Positions 48,945 through 56,593 of a DNA stretch of 64,000 bases are shown piece by piece. Source of the stretch: Thermoflavimicrobium dichotomicum. GTDB taxonomy: Bacteria; Bacillota; Bacilli; Thermoactinomycetales; Thermoactinomycetaceae. Under the pieces are notes generated by a model. It saw only the letters and a program-made list of their open reading frames with translations, ran no database searches and was not told the DNA's origin. The stretch spans positions 310,001-374,000 of the forward strand of contig NZ_FORR01000001.1 in the NCBI RefSeq assembly GCF_900114055.1. Reading direction: 5' to 3'. Numbering within the stretch: position 1 is the first letter of the stretch; each line of letters starts with the position of its first letter. A program made the position numbers and the translations under genes.

Positions 48945-49349
48945 TCAGTGGCCCCTAAACAGGTTTAGTAGTATCTCCTCCAGTTGTTTCAAGATGGCCT
49001 CGATATCGGGTCGGACCATCGCGAAAACGACCAGACCGAGAACTACATAAACCTGGAGTCGACGAGAAAAACGATGCTCAATTTCTTTAAGTCGCTGTTG
49101 ATTCCGAAACTCGACATGCTTCGAGTAAACGTACTTAGCGACATCAAGCACCGTTTCTTTATCGACCTGGGGATACTCTGCCTTTTTTTCAAGGTAGAGT
49201 TCCATTACCTCATCAAAATCCCGCTTCATTCCAGAGCTTCGTTCTATATCATCGAAGTCCTCTGGAACAGGATTCTGTTTTTCGTTCTTCTTGCGAAGTC
49301 GAAAAACAAAACCGTGCAGGATATTGCTCAGTCGTTTCAAAGCCTTCAA
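48945..49349 (-). CDS. Small membrane protein, paralogue A of a pair in the secretion locus
   Basis: No known family recognised. About 134 residues from a TTG at 49349, eight bases behind AAAGGAGG. The first half is basic (FRLRKKNEK), the middle contains YPQVDKETVLDVAKYVYSKHV, and a membrane segment follows (LQVYVVLGLVVFAMV, about 98-113). The middle block resembles the gene product at 49584-49952 (VNPKLILKIVKYVYSKYI), so the two are diverged duplicates. Base composition is visibly more GC-rich than neighbours. Its ribosome site is enclosed by a long inverted repeat. Confidence 0.65.
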   Translation of the reverse strand: MKALKRLSNILHGFVFRLRKKNEKQNPVPEDFDDIERSSGMKRDFDEVMELYLEKKAEYPQVDKETVLDVAKYVYSKHVEFRNQQRLKEIEHRFSRRLQVYVVLGLVVFAMVRPDIEAILKQLEEILLNLFRGH

Positions 49350-49355
49350 GCCACT

Positions 49356-49425
49356 CACCTCCTTTCTCACCCCCCCACATGTATACAAGTTCAAATTTTA
49401 TATACATGTGGGGAGAAAGGAGGTG
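49356..49425 (-). promoter_or_regulatory. Hairpin that pairs the ribosome site with an anti-Shine-Dalgarno
   Basis: The arms 49356-49385 and 49401-49425 pair over about 25 positions with a small bulge: CACCTCCTTTCTC with GAGAAAGGAGGTG, and CCCCACATGTATA with TATACATGTGGGG. On the minus-strand mRNA the 5' arm carries CACCTCCTTT, the exact complement of the AAAGGAGGTG that precedes the TTG start of the downstream gene. Confidence 0.8.
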
Positions 49426-49539
49426 TCCTACGATCCCCTTGCCATTTCGAAGAGGTTCCCCTCATGTTTTTATATTAACATAAAAATAATAGATAATCTA
49501 TACAAAAATTAATTTATTAAAAACAAACTTTATATAAAT

Positions 49540-49573
49540 AAAAATGACCCCTTTCATCAAATTTACAGGGGCC
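49540..49573 (-). terminator. Terminator of the 122-residue protein gene
   Basis: GACCCCT pairs with AGGGGCC (GGCCCCT/AGGGGTC on the minus strand), followed by ATTTTTATTT on that strand, ten bases after the stop codon. Confidence 0.7.
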
Positions 49574-49583
49574 AATAAACTTA

Positions 49584-49952
49584 TCATTTATGGACATATT
49601 CAGAGAGAAACACTTCAACAAAGCTTTCAATAACATCCGGGCTTGCATGTGGATATTTTTCTTTCAGATTTTGTACGATCGCTTCCACTGATTCAACGAT
49701 TGTCAATATGTCTTGAAGCATTTCATCTTTTTTCTTTTCAACACTTTCATCAGGATTGATATACTTGGAATAAACATACTTGACAATTTTCAATATCAGC
49801 TTTGGATTTACAGTTGGCTTTTTCTGTCTAACTTCTTCATCTAACGCTAATAGAATGGAAATATCTTTCTTCATTACTGACTGATTTAATGGTGAAATCC
49901 CAGTTGATTTCTTCGGAGCATTTTCTGCAAATTTTCTAATCCAATCTTTCAA
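49584..49952 (-). CDS. Small protein, paralogue B of a pair in the secretion locus
   Basis: No known family recognised. About 122 residues from a TTG at 49952, nine bases behind AAAGGAGG, exactly as for paralogue A. It starts MKDWIRKFAENAPKK and contains VNPKLILKIVKYVYSKYI, the segment shared with paralogue A, then a mainly helical tail, without the membrane segment seen in A. It is upstream of A and downstream of the virB6-like gene. The shared architecture hints that A and B work together. Confidence 0.65.
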   Translation of the reverse strand: MKDWIRKFAENAPKKSTGISPLNQSVMKKDISILLALDEEVRQKKPTVNPKLILKIVKYVYSKYINPDESVEKKKDEMLQDILTIVESVEAIVQNLKEKYPHASPDVIESFVEVFLSEYVHK

Positions 49953-50071
49953 CCGCGTTTCCCTCCTTTCTATTATTTTCATTTTAGCAAATTATTTTCT
50001 ATCAGTTTCATCTTTTCTGCAATATATTTGATTGTTTGTAGATCGATATTCTCCCTATAAACTCTCTTTTC

Positions 50072-51283
50072 CTACCTACGCAAAAGTTTCAAAAATCCAA
50101 TTCTGGTTATGCTCAAAGTCATATTGCCCACCGTTCTTACAGTACTTCCCCATGACTGACCACCTTGAGATACATAGGTCCATTCTTTAAACAGACGTGG
50201 AGTTCTAATTATCAAAAACATGAAACTGACCATATACAACATCTTTGTAAATAGATCCGAAAAATGAGCAAAAAAAGCACTTGCCACAGATTGGACAAAT
50301 AACACAAATAACAAAACTTGTACGGATTGTGTTAAAAGCGTCACAAGTGTGTATCTCCACCACATTGGAAAATAATTATACTCCTCATTCATATTGGTAG
50401 CAGCTACAATAGGGGAAATCATAAAAAGAAATGCGATCTCAGCAAGCCTTAATACATACTGAACCGTAAACACAAAGAGCATACAAACCAAAGCAACAGA
50501 AACAATAATTAATACAAAAACGGATTCAACTGGGTTAAAAAACAGACTTCGGACTTTATCTAATTCAAATTGATCAACCAACCCTCTGACTATCAAATTA
50601 TTTGCATTCAAAAACCAGCTGAACAGCTCCGGAATGATAACAATTAATCCACCTGTCACAAACACACGATAGATTACATACTTTAACTGACTTTGATCCT
50701 CATGTACGTAGTATAAAGCCAAAGCCCGAATCGAATGAAATGTCATAAACGTTGTTAACATTGTCCAAGACAACTCTCGGAGATACTCAAAATATCGTTG
50801 AACAAATTCCTGTTTCTTCAAATCCTCTTTGTCTATTAAAAAGAATTTCAGAGTTTGCATTTCCAGCGATATAAGCACTTCAGTACCACTTTTCATAAAA
50901 GCCTTCAGGTGACAAAAGACATTCAACCCGCAATCATCCAGAGAGGCATAATCTGTCTCTTGCAATCCCAACTCTTTCTCTCTTTGTTCTTTAAGCTCCT
51001 TATATTTGTTTACATCTTCATCTTCACCTGTCACCCATTGTTTGAACCTGCAAATAAGATTCCAGGTTGGACACTTCTTCTTAGGAGGTGGTGGTGGTGT
51101 TACTTGAGTGGGCTGGTTCGTGTTTGGCTGGTTCGTGTTCGGTTGGTTCGTGTCTGGCTGATTTTGTGGATCTGATGGTTGAGCATATACATAGCTATAA
51201 AAAGTATTGACAAGACATACGGCTAAAAATAAGGCAACAAAGATCTTATACCAAGAAAATCTTCGTTGCTGGTTCCATTTCAT
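50072..51283 (-). CDS. VirB6/TrbL-like channel membrane protein
   Basis: A 403-residue polytopic protein. It starts with a signal-like segment (about 12-34, ending at YVYAQP), followed by a low-complexity linker of TNQPN repeats and a proline run, a Cys-containing extracellular part, and then six membrane segments (about 155-400). The motif IAFLFMISPIVAATNMNE resembles VirB6/TrbL proteins of Gram-positive conjugation systems, the inner-membrane platform. In this locus it directly follows the virB8-like gene. The Gln/Pro repeat is coded by near-identical 18-base DNA units. Confidence 0.8.
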   Translation of the reverse strand: MKWNQQRRFSWYKIFVALFLAVCLVNTFYSYVYAQPSDPQNQPDTNQPNTNQPNTNQPTQVTPPPPPKKKCPTWNLICRFKQWVTGEDEDVNKYKELKEQREKELGLQETDYASLDDCGLNVFCHLKAFMKSGTEVLISLEMQTLKFFLIDKEDLKKQEFVQRYFEYLRELSWTMLTTFMTFHSIRALALYYVHEDQSQLKYVIYRVFVTGGLIVIIPELFSWFLNANNLIVRGLVDQFELDKVRSLFFNPVESVFVLIIVSVALVCMLFVFTVQYVLRLAEIAFLFMISPIVAATNMNEEYNYFPMWWRYTLVTLLTQSVQVLLFVLFVQSVASAFFAHFSDLFTKMLYMVSFMFLIIRTPRLFKEWTYVSQGGQSWGSTVRTVGNMTLSITRIGFLKLLRR

Positions 51284-51314
51284 AAGTTACACTCCTTTAT
51301 GCATTTCTTCAAAG

Positions 51315-51785
51315 CTATCTTAAAGTCAAGTAATCTTTTACTTTCCATTCTCCTCCTTCTTTCACCAAATCGACGCGCATTTCATATTCTTCGTGAATTG
51401 GATGTCCATTTAATTGATAATCTGTCTCCACAAAAACGAGCGCATTTACTTCCTTACCAGTTACACGATCAAAAAAAATTTTCTTTATATCTATCTTTTT
51501 ATCGGCTATCTGTGTTTCTTCACGAGGATCAGGTCCTTCTTTTTCCATTGATTCCAACTCTTGTCTAGCTTCTTTTGTAAGTGACGAAAGGATTTTCTTT
51601 TTATCTCCAGCAAAAAAAGATTCTATAAAAGAATGTACAAATTTGGATACTACTTCATCTTCTTTATAAAAAGAAATTTCTTCTTTCAACTTGGCATTCT
51701 CCCGCCATTGGCTTATATTTAACATGACAGATAAAAACAAACAGAGCAATATAACACCACTCACAACAATCATTCTGCCATTCAT
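51315..51785 (-). CDS. VirB8-like membrane-anchored protein
   Basis: A 156-residue bitopic protein: N-terminal membrane segment (MIVVSGVILLCLFLSVML, about 5-22) and a soluble NTF2-like domain with VSKFVHSFIESFFAGDKKK and ending GGEWKVKDYLTLR, a typical NTF2/VirB8/TcpC ending. VirB8 homologues are core scaffold parts of type IV secretion. The ATG at 51785 lies three bases after GAGGGGG. Fold assignment is by pattern and position, so moderate confidence. Confidence 0.7.
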   Translation of the reverse strand: MNGRMIVVSGVILLCLFLSVMLNISQWRENAKLKEEISFYKEDEVVSKFVHSFIESFFAGDKKKILSSLTKEARQELESMEKEGPDPREETQIADKKIDIKKIFFDRVTGKEVNALVFVETDYQLNGHPIHEEYEMRVDLVKEGGEWKVKDYLTLR

Positions 51786-51818
51786 TTTCCCCCTCTTTTC
51801 TTCCATCTGTGAATTTGA

Positions 51819-52799
51819 TTACTGCTGTGTTACAATCCGTCTGGCACTGTGCCAATGTTTTATATAATATGGACTGTTTATATCATCAATTTGTAAATCT
51901 TGACTGGATGATTTATTATTGATTACTTTTCCATTTCCCATATAAATGCCTACATGTGAAACACCGGCTTTATAAGTTCCTTGCAAAAAAACCAGGTCAC
52001 CAGGCATTAGCTGGCTTTTATCCACTGGTACTCCCATTTTTGACTGTTCCTCAGCAGTTCGAGGCAATTGAATATTAAAATGTCTTTTAAACATATACTG
52101 GACCCAACTGGAACAATCAAAGTTTGGATAATTATCTGCTCCAAAAATGTAATTGATTACCCCAATTTGTGACACAGCTTCCTCCAGCATCGCTTTAATA
52201 TTTCCTGTAGCCTGTATCGACGCAACAGGAGTACAATGATAGGTTAATCCGCCAAGTTGGTTCACAAATTTAGTTACACTGGCAGGCCATAAATGATTGG
52301 TTCCATTTGGATCATTTGCCGCACCTGGTGGAGCATATTTGGGTCCAATCTTATCGGGTGTTGTTAATCCTTGACTAATATAGTTCTTATATAAATTCCA
52401 GGTCATTTTCTCAATGCCAGCTTCAAGAGTCGGAAACCGTTGAAGAACCATGGTATTATTTGGATCCATCAAACCGCCAGGATTATTATAGTTTCTAACT
52501 GCATTGGATGTCCCATTTCCCGTTTCAAACAAAGCAATGGCAGCTACCAGTACAGGGTCCACCCCATATTTCCGACCTGCCTCAATGAAAACAGCGGCTT
52601 TATTTTCAAACACGCCTTTCCCTTGAAGCTTGGCATTCAGTTCTTCAACCGAAATTTCCTGACCATTCGGTCTGCATATAATTCCACCAGGTCCTATTGA
52701 TCCGGGTGTATTTCCACTTTGTGAAAGGATCGAACCTGCAATAATTAGAAATAAGAAGAAAAAGACTCCAATCCCGCTATATATAATTTTTCTGTTCAT
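51819..52799 (-). CDS. Bifunctional cell-wall hydrolase (VirB1/CwlT-like)
   Basis: An exported wall-opening enzyme of conjugation loci. After a membrane anchor (about 5-24) comes a glucosaminidase-like domain, AAVFIEAGRKYGVDPVLVAA then FETGNGTSNAV with the catalytic glutamate, and a C-terminal NlpC/P60 peptidase domain. The peptidase Cys is in NFDCSSWVQYMF, the His in VSHVGIYMGNGK, and a third polar residue in KHWHSARRI. About 326 residues. A similar pairing (lysozyme-like plus NlpC/P60) is known from CwlT of ICEBs1. It lies between virB4 and virB8. Confidence 0.87.
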   Translation of the reverse strand: MNRKIIYSGIGVFFFLFLIIAGSILSQSGNTPGSIGPGGIICRPNGQEISVEELNAKLQGKGVFENKAAVFIEAGRKYGVDPVLVAAIALFETGNGTSNAVRNYNNPGGLMDPNNTMVLQRFPTLEAGIEKMTWNLYKNYISQGLTTPDKIGPKYAPPGAANDPNGTNHLWPASVTKFVNQLGGLTYHCTPVASIQATGNIKAMLEEAVSQIGVINYIFGADNYPNFDCSSWVQYMFKRHFNIQLPRTAEEQSKMGVPVDKSQLMPGDLVFLQGTYKAGVSHVGIYMGNGKVINNKSSSQDLQIDDINSPYYIKHWHSARRIVTQQ

Positions 52800-52829
52800 T
52801 TTAACCACTCATGCTCTATCATCGATCTT

Positions 52830-54722
52830 TCAGGAATTCAAATGATTTTTTCCATATTTCTTCATGTACCAATCGAAATCCCATAATTTCAATTCCTCTG
52901 GAGTAAGCTCGACTTGAAGATGCACCTTTTTCGAGCCCACCACATATATCCCTTTTCCTGCATTTTTATGTCTTTCTGCATCTTGAACAACTAAAAGCCT
53001 TTGCTCTTCTTCGGAGAAACTTTCAGATGTTTTAGACATAATACTATTCATTTCTTCTTGCAACATCGGCAAATATAATTTAGTCACTGAATTAAGAATG
53101 ACAGCTTCCCCATAGTTTTTACTGCCATCAACCGCACTCAAAAAATCCCCCACTTGTTGGGTGGCAGAGGTCACTCCTCCCTTAAACGAACGTATTAATT
53201 TATACATAGATGCAAGAAATTCCATGGCAAGAGGGTTTTTTGGATCAGCAAGAATATGTGCTTCATCAACGTAGATTTGCTTTACTCTCGTTTTATCCAG
53301 CATGGCATCATCTTGGAGAAATGTAAGAATATTATACATTGCAACTTGTTGTAAATCGCCCTCATTGCGCAAATCAAATAAGTCAAATACCACCAAATCC
53401 TTCGATAAGTCCACATTCGTATGTCCATTAAATGCTTTGGAGTAAGAGCCCTCCACATATGGATAGAGAACCTGATAAAAACCATTTAATGGTTTATAAC
53501 TGTCATCGGAACGCATTAATTCTTCAATTTTATAATAGAGATCACCCATTGTAGGATAATCCAAGGAAGTTTTCTCTTCAAAATTTGTATGCCAATCAAT
53601 TCCTTTTTCTTTATATGTTTCAACGATTGCCTTTTCTAATAGAGCCAGTTCTACCTGCTGATTTTTCAAATCTTTATACATTAAAGTGAACATCGTTTTT
53701 AATCGGGAAATTTTTTGATGTAGTAACGATGTTTCTGTAGTCTGACTCAACTCATTATGTATAGGTTTGACATTCATAATTTCAAATGGATTGATTATGT
53801 TGTTATTCATTGGCGAAATTTTAATCCATTCGCCACCTAATTGAACAACCTTTTCTCCAAACTCAGCTTTAGGATCAATGACTCGAATCATGACTCCCTG
53901 AATCCAACGACGCATCATGTCTCCCCAAAGGTAGGTGGACTTCCCGCCTCCACTTGTCCCAATCACTACTTCATTTCGATTGAGCAAAGCGTCATGATCC
54001 ACAATGACTACACTATTACTCTTGATATTTTTTCCTTTAATAATCCCACGCTCTGCAAAGATTTCACATTCATCAAACGGGAACAACGAGGAAAGTGATT
54101 CTGCATCAAAATTACGATAAGTCAGTTCTTTTACTTTATTATCCCTTACAGGCAAAACACTGATGAAGGCATCCATCATACGAGTATGTGGAATGATTAC
54201 TTTCAAATTCTTACTGGTTAACGTTTTTACCTGATGGGTAATATTGTTCAGTTCTTCCAAAGAAGAGGCTTGAATATGAATAAGCATATGCTCATTGAAC
54301 AGCTCTGTACCACCACTCGTCAAATTCTCCAACAATATTTCTGCATCTTTTAAATCATTTTCAATACGAATCTGATCCATCGGACGCAGACGAGGCTCAG
54401 CCAATCTACTTCTAAGTTCTACCACTGCCCGATTGAGAGCTTTCACCATATGCTCCGACTCCGTTGGCTCAATATGGTGAATTACCGAAACATTCGCATT
54501 AATATGATGAAGCTTTTCGAGAAAGTTTGCTTCTACTTCCTTAGAAAAATAAGCAACAGCCAATGTTCGAACATAATTGCCACCCAAACGGATATAGCTG
54601 TCTTTTTCTTCAATACTATCTGGGGAAAGCAATTCAAGAAGAGCTTGATTTTCGCCAATCAAGCTTTCAAGTGTATCTTCCTGTTTCTTTTCCTTTTTCC
54701 TAAAAAAACCAAATAAACTCAT
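52830..54722 (-). CDS. VirB4-type secretion ATPase
   Basis: The energising ATPase of the type IV system. The 630 residues have an N-terminal channel-contact domain, Walker A GTSGGGKSTYLWGD (about 263-276), IRVIDPKAEFGEKV and Walker B IYVDEAHILADP (about 480-491), followed by SATQQVGDFL. GGAGGAG precedes the ATG. It is shorter than full VirB4 proteins (about 800 residues). The missing N-terminal part seems to be carried by the gene upstream. Confidence 0.93.
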   Translation of the reverse strand: MSLFGFFRKKEKKQEDTLESLIGENQALLELLSPDSIEEKDSYIRLGGNYVRTLAVAYFSKEVEANFLEKLHHINANVSVIHHIEPTESEHMVKALNRAVVELRSRLAEPRLRPMDQIRIENDLKDAEILLENLTSGGTELFNEHMLIHIQASSLEELNNITHQVKTLTSKNLKVIIPHTRMMDAFISVLPVRDNKVKELTYRNFDAESLSSLFPFDECEIFAERGIIKGKNIKSNSVVIVDHDALLNRNEVVIGTSGGGKSTYLWGDMMRRWIQGVMIRVIDPKAEFGEKVVQLGGEWIKISPMNNNIINPFEIMNVKPIHNELSQTTETSLLHQKISRLKTMFTLMYKDLKNQQVELALLEKAIVETYKEKGIDWHTNFEEKTSLDYPTMGDLYYKIEELMRSDDSYKPLNGFYQVLYPYVEGSYSKAFNGHTNVDLSKDLVVFDLFDLRNEGDLQQVAMYNILTFLQDDAMLDKTRVKQIYVDEAHILADPKNPLAMEFLASMYKLIRSFKGGVTSATQQVGDFLSAVDGSKNYGEAVILNSVTKLYLPMLQEEMNSIMSKTSESFSEEEQRLLVVQDAERHKNAGKGIYVVGSKKVHLQVELTPEELKLWDFDWYMKKYGKNHLNS

Positions 54723-54750
54723 ATTCTCCTCCTTCTCCCAATTACAAGTA

Positions 54751-55767
54751 TTATAATAAATACTCTTCTTTTTGTTTTAACCTTTCCGCCGCTTCTAAAA
54801 GATTCCGTTTTCCAATTATATAAGGCAGACTACTCATATCATCCATCATATGTAAATAAGCATTTTCGTAATCGAACATTTGGTATAAATATCGTTTTAA
54901 TTCTTCGTTGGTTAACTCATGTACTTCCAATTTATGATTGAACAGCATTTCTTCCAATCTTAATTTCAAATCTGTAACCCGCTCTTTCAGTTTTTTAATC
55001 GCTTTTTGTTTTGAACGCTCATCTGAAAATGCTTCATCAATGATGACATAACACTGACGACGAATCATTTGCCGATCTTCTTGCAATCTTTGTGTATAAT
55101 CAATATAACTTTCAAGCATTCTGCGTCTATAAGGATTTTCTGTTTTATTTAACAACTTTTTCAAATATACGATATATCCCTTTAAATTGATCGGTTCCGC
55201 TACACGAGTAATTTGAATAGGTTGTTTTAAACTTTTCAGAAATACCTCATATCCTTCAAGTACTTCTCTTTCTTCTTGATACGACATAAGTGATAGATTC
55301 ACACTTGATACAGATAATATTTTAATTAGACGCTGATCTGATGTTTCAATCATCTCATCATATATATTACGCACAGGTATTAAATCCTGTGCAGCCTTTT
55401 CTGGTGGTTTATTTTTGCGCTGAACCATCCCTTCACCATCCAATATATGTTTTTTCTTTAATAGAAACTCACGTTGACGTTGGTTAAATTGATATCTCCA
55501 CTTCAACTGATCATAAAGCATGATATTACTTCTTTCTTTAATTGGCCGAACAAAAATAGCTGTTGATCCAAACATTAAAGGAATTAATGATAATGTTAAC
55601 TTGATTTGCATTCCTAAATCTGGCAGTATATATTGATATAAAATAAATCCAAGTAAAGCTAAGGGCAATAAAATGAGAACATCCCGCAATGTAATAAAGC
55701 GCCATATATGAAATGATTTATCTATATGATTGGGTATTTTAAATTTTTTTTTACCTATTCCTGACAT
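54751..55767 (-). CDS. VirB3/PrgI-like protein with an N-terminal VirB4-like extension domain
   Basis: The first about 75 residues hold two membrane segments (DVLILLPLALLGFILYQYIL and KLTLSLIPLMFGSTAIFV) as in VirB3/TcpE/PrgI proteins. The remaining 260 residues are soluble and helical, with LIKILSVSSVNLSLMSYQEE and YEVFLKSLKQPIQITRV, which looks like the N-terminal domain of VirB4/TrbE ATPases. It lies 28 bases before virB4, so VirB3 plus VirB4-N and the VirB4 ATPase would together make the usual two-protein set. The domain call for the second half is tentative. Confidence 0.72.
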   Translation of the reverse strand: MSGIGKKKFKIPNHIDKSFHIWRFITLRDVLILLPLALLGFILYQYILPDLGMQIKLTLSLIPLMFGSTAIFVRPIKERSNIMLYDQLKWRYQFNQRQREFLLKKKHILDGEGMVQRKNKPPEKAAQDLIPVRNIYDEMIETSDQRLIKILSVSSVNLSLMSYQEEREVLEGYEVFLKSLKQPIQITRVAEPINLKGYIVYLKKLLNKTENPYRRRMLESYIDYTQRLQEDRQMIRRQCYVIIDEAFSDERSKQKAIKKLKERVTDLKLRLEEMLFNHKLEVHELTNEELKRYLYQMFDYENAYLHMMDDMSSLPYIIGKRNLLEAAERLKQKEEYLL

Positions 55768-55782
55768 TCAGCTGCCCCCATA

Positions 55783-56073
55783 TTATTTAATTCCAGATTG
55801 GATCCAAGTGACAATCCCTTGCGCTAAAAAGCAAACAGCAGTAGCAGCCACAGTCCAAATCAACCCTTGCTTGAATTTGGTTTTGCTATTCTCATCGGTT
55901 GAAAGTAATGCTCCCAAACCAGTAATAATAATACCAACAATAGCGATAGGAGTAATGAGTTTTAACATGCCACCAACAACATCTTGTTGTAGAAAATTGG
56001 CAACGGAATCGAAAGGATTTTCTGCTAATACCAGAAGCTTCGCATTAATTTTTTCCTGAATGATGGAAAACAT
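55783..56073 (-). CDS. VirB2/TrbC-like pilin subunit
   Basis: A 96-residue protein with two membrane segments (GGMLKLITPIAIVGIIITGL, about 34-56, and IWTVAATAVCFLAQGIVTWI, about 72-91) separated by the short basic loop STDENSKTKFKQG. This is the VirB2/TrbC arrangement. It lies first in the virB2-B3-B4-B1-B8-B6 order, with GGGAGGAG before the ATG. Confidence 0.8.
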   Translation of the reverse strand: MFSIIQEKINAKLLVLAENPFDSVANFLQQDVVGGMLKLITPIAIVGIIITGLGALLSTDENSKTKFKQGLIWTVAATAVCFLAQGIVTWIQSGIK

Positions 56074-56250
56074 AAAATAAACTCCTCCCTTATTATCTGA
56101 TAGTGGAAAACATTTTCATAAGTACTATTGTTTTGTTAATGTAATTCAATTATATGTTATCTAATAGTATTTTATTTTTCAAGGATATTGTCATCTACAC
56201 TTTTTTTAAATTTTGTACATATCTCCTCAATGAAGCAGATTATTGCTCAT

Positions 56251-56523
56251 TTATTTACTTTTTAGGATCAGATGAACTTTCTCTTCAACGACTGTCCATT
56301 CCGTTTCATTATCTATTTCTTCTAAAATCATATTTTCTTTGTCTTCACTATAACGATAAATAAACAAATGATTGTCTCTATTTTCATGAATCAAAGACAA
56401 AACGATATATCTTTTTCCGGTCTCTTCCACATGAAACAAGGATAGAACCTCAAATTTTTGTTCTTTCCCTTCCTCATCCTCAATAACAAGATATTCTGTC
56501 AATTGAGATTGTCTATTAACCAA
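56251..56523 (-). CDS. DUF1292 (YrzB-like) family protein
   Basis: A 90-residue acidic protein: LVIEDEEGKEQKFEVLSLFH, then ERYIVLSL-like KRYIVLSLIHENRD and IFRYSE-like IYRYSEDKENM, which are DUF1292 marks. Function of the family is unknown; the usual copy lies near mltG/yrrK on Bacillus chromosomes. I start at the TTG at 56523, eight bases behind GGAGGGG. An upstream terminator separates it from the EssB-like gene. Confidence 0.75.
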   Translation of the reverse strand: MVNRQSQLTEYLVIEDEEGKEQKFEVLSLFHVEETGKRYIVLSLIHENRDNHLFIYRYSEDKENMILEEIDNETEWTVVEEKVHLILKSK

Positions 56524-56555
56524 AAAATTCCCCTCCACATCTTTAAGATTTCATG

Positions 56556-56593
56556 AAAAAAAGAATAAAGGCGATGTTGCTAGCCTTTATTCT
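56556..56593 (-). terminator. Terminator after the EssB-like gene
   Basis: AGAATAAAGGC pairs perfectly with GCCTTTATTCT and is followed by seven T on the minus strand. The stem overlaps the stop codon of the EssB-like gene. Confidence 0.88.

Noticed and set aside
50072-51283. Repeated GGTTCGTGTNNGGCTGGTTC units near 51110-51170 considered as a tandem repeat array or CRISPR
   Set aside because: The units are coding repeats for TNQPN in the VirB6-like protein; spacers are absent.
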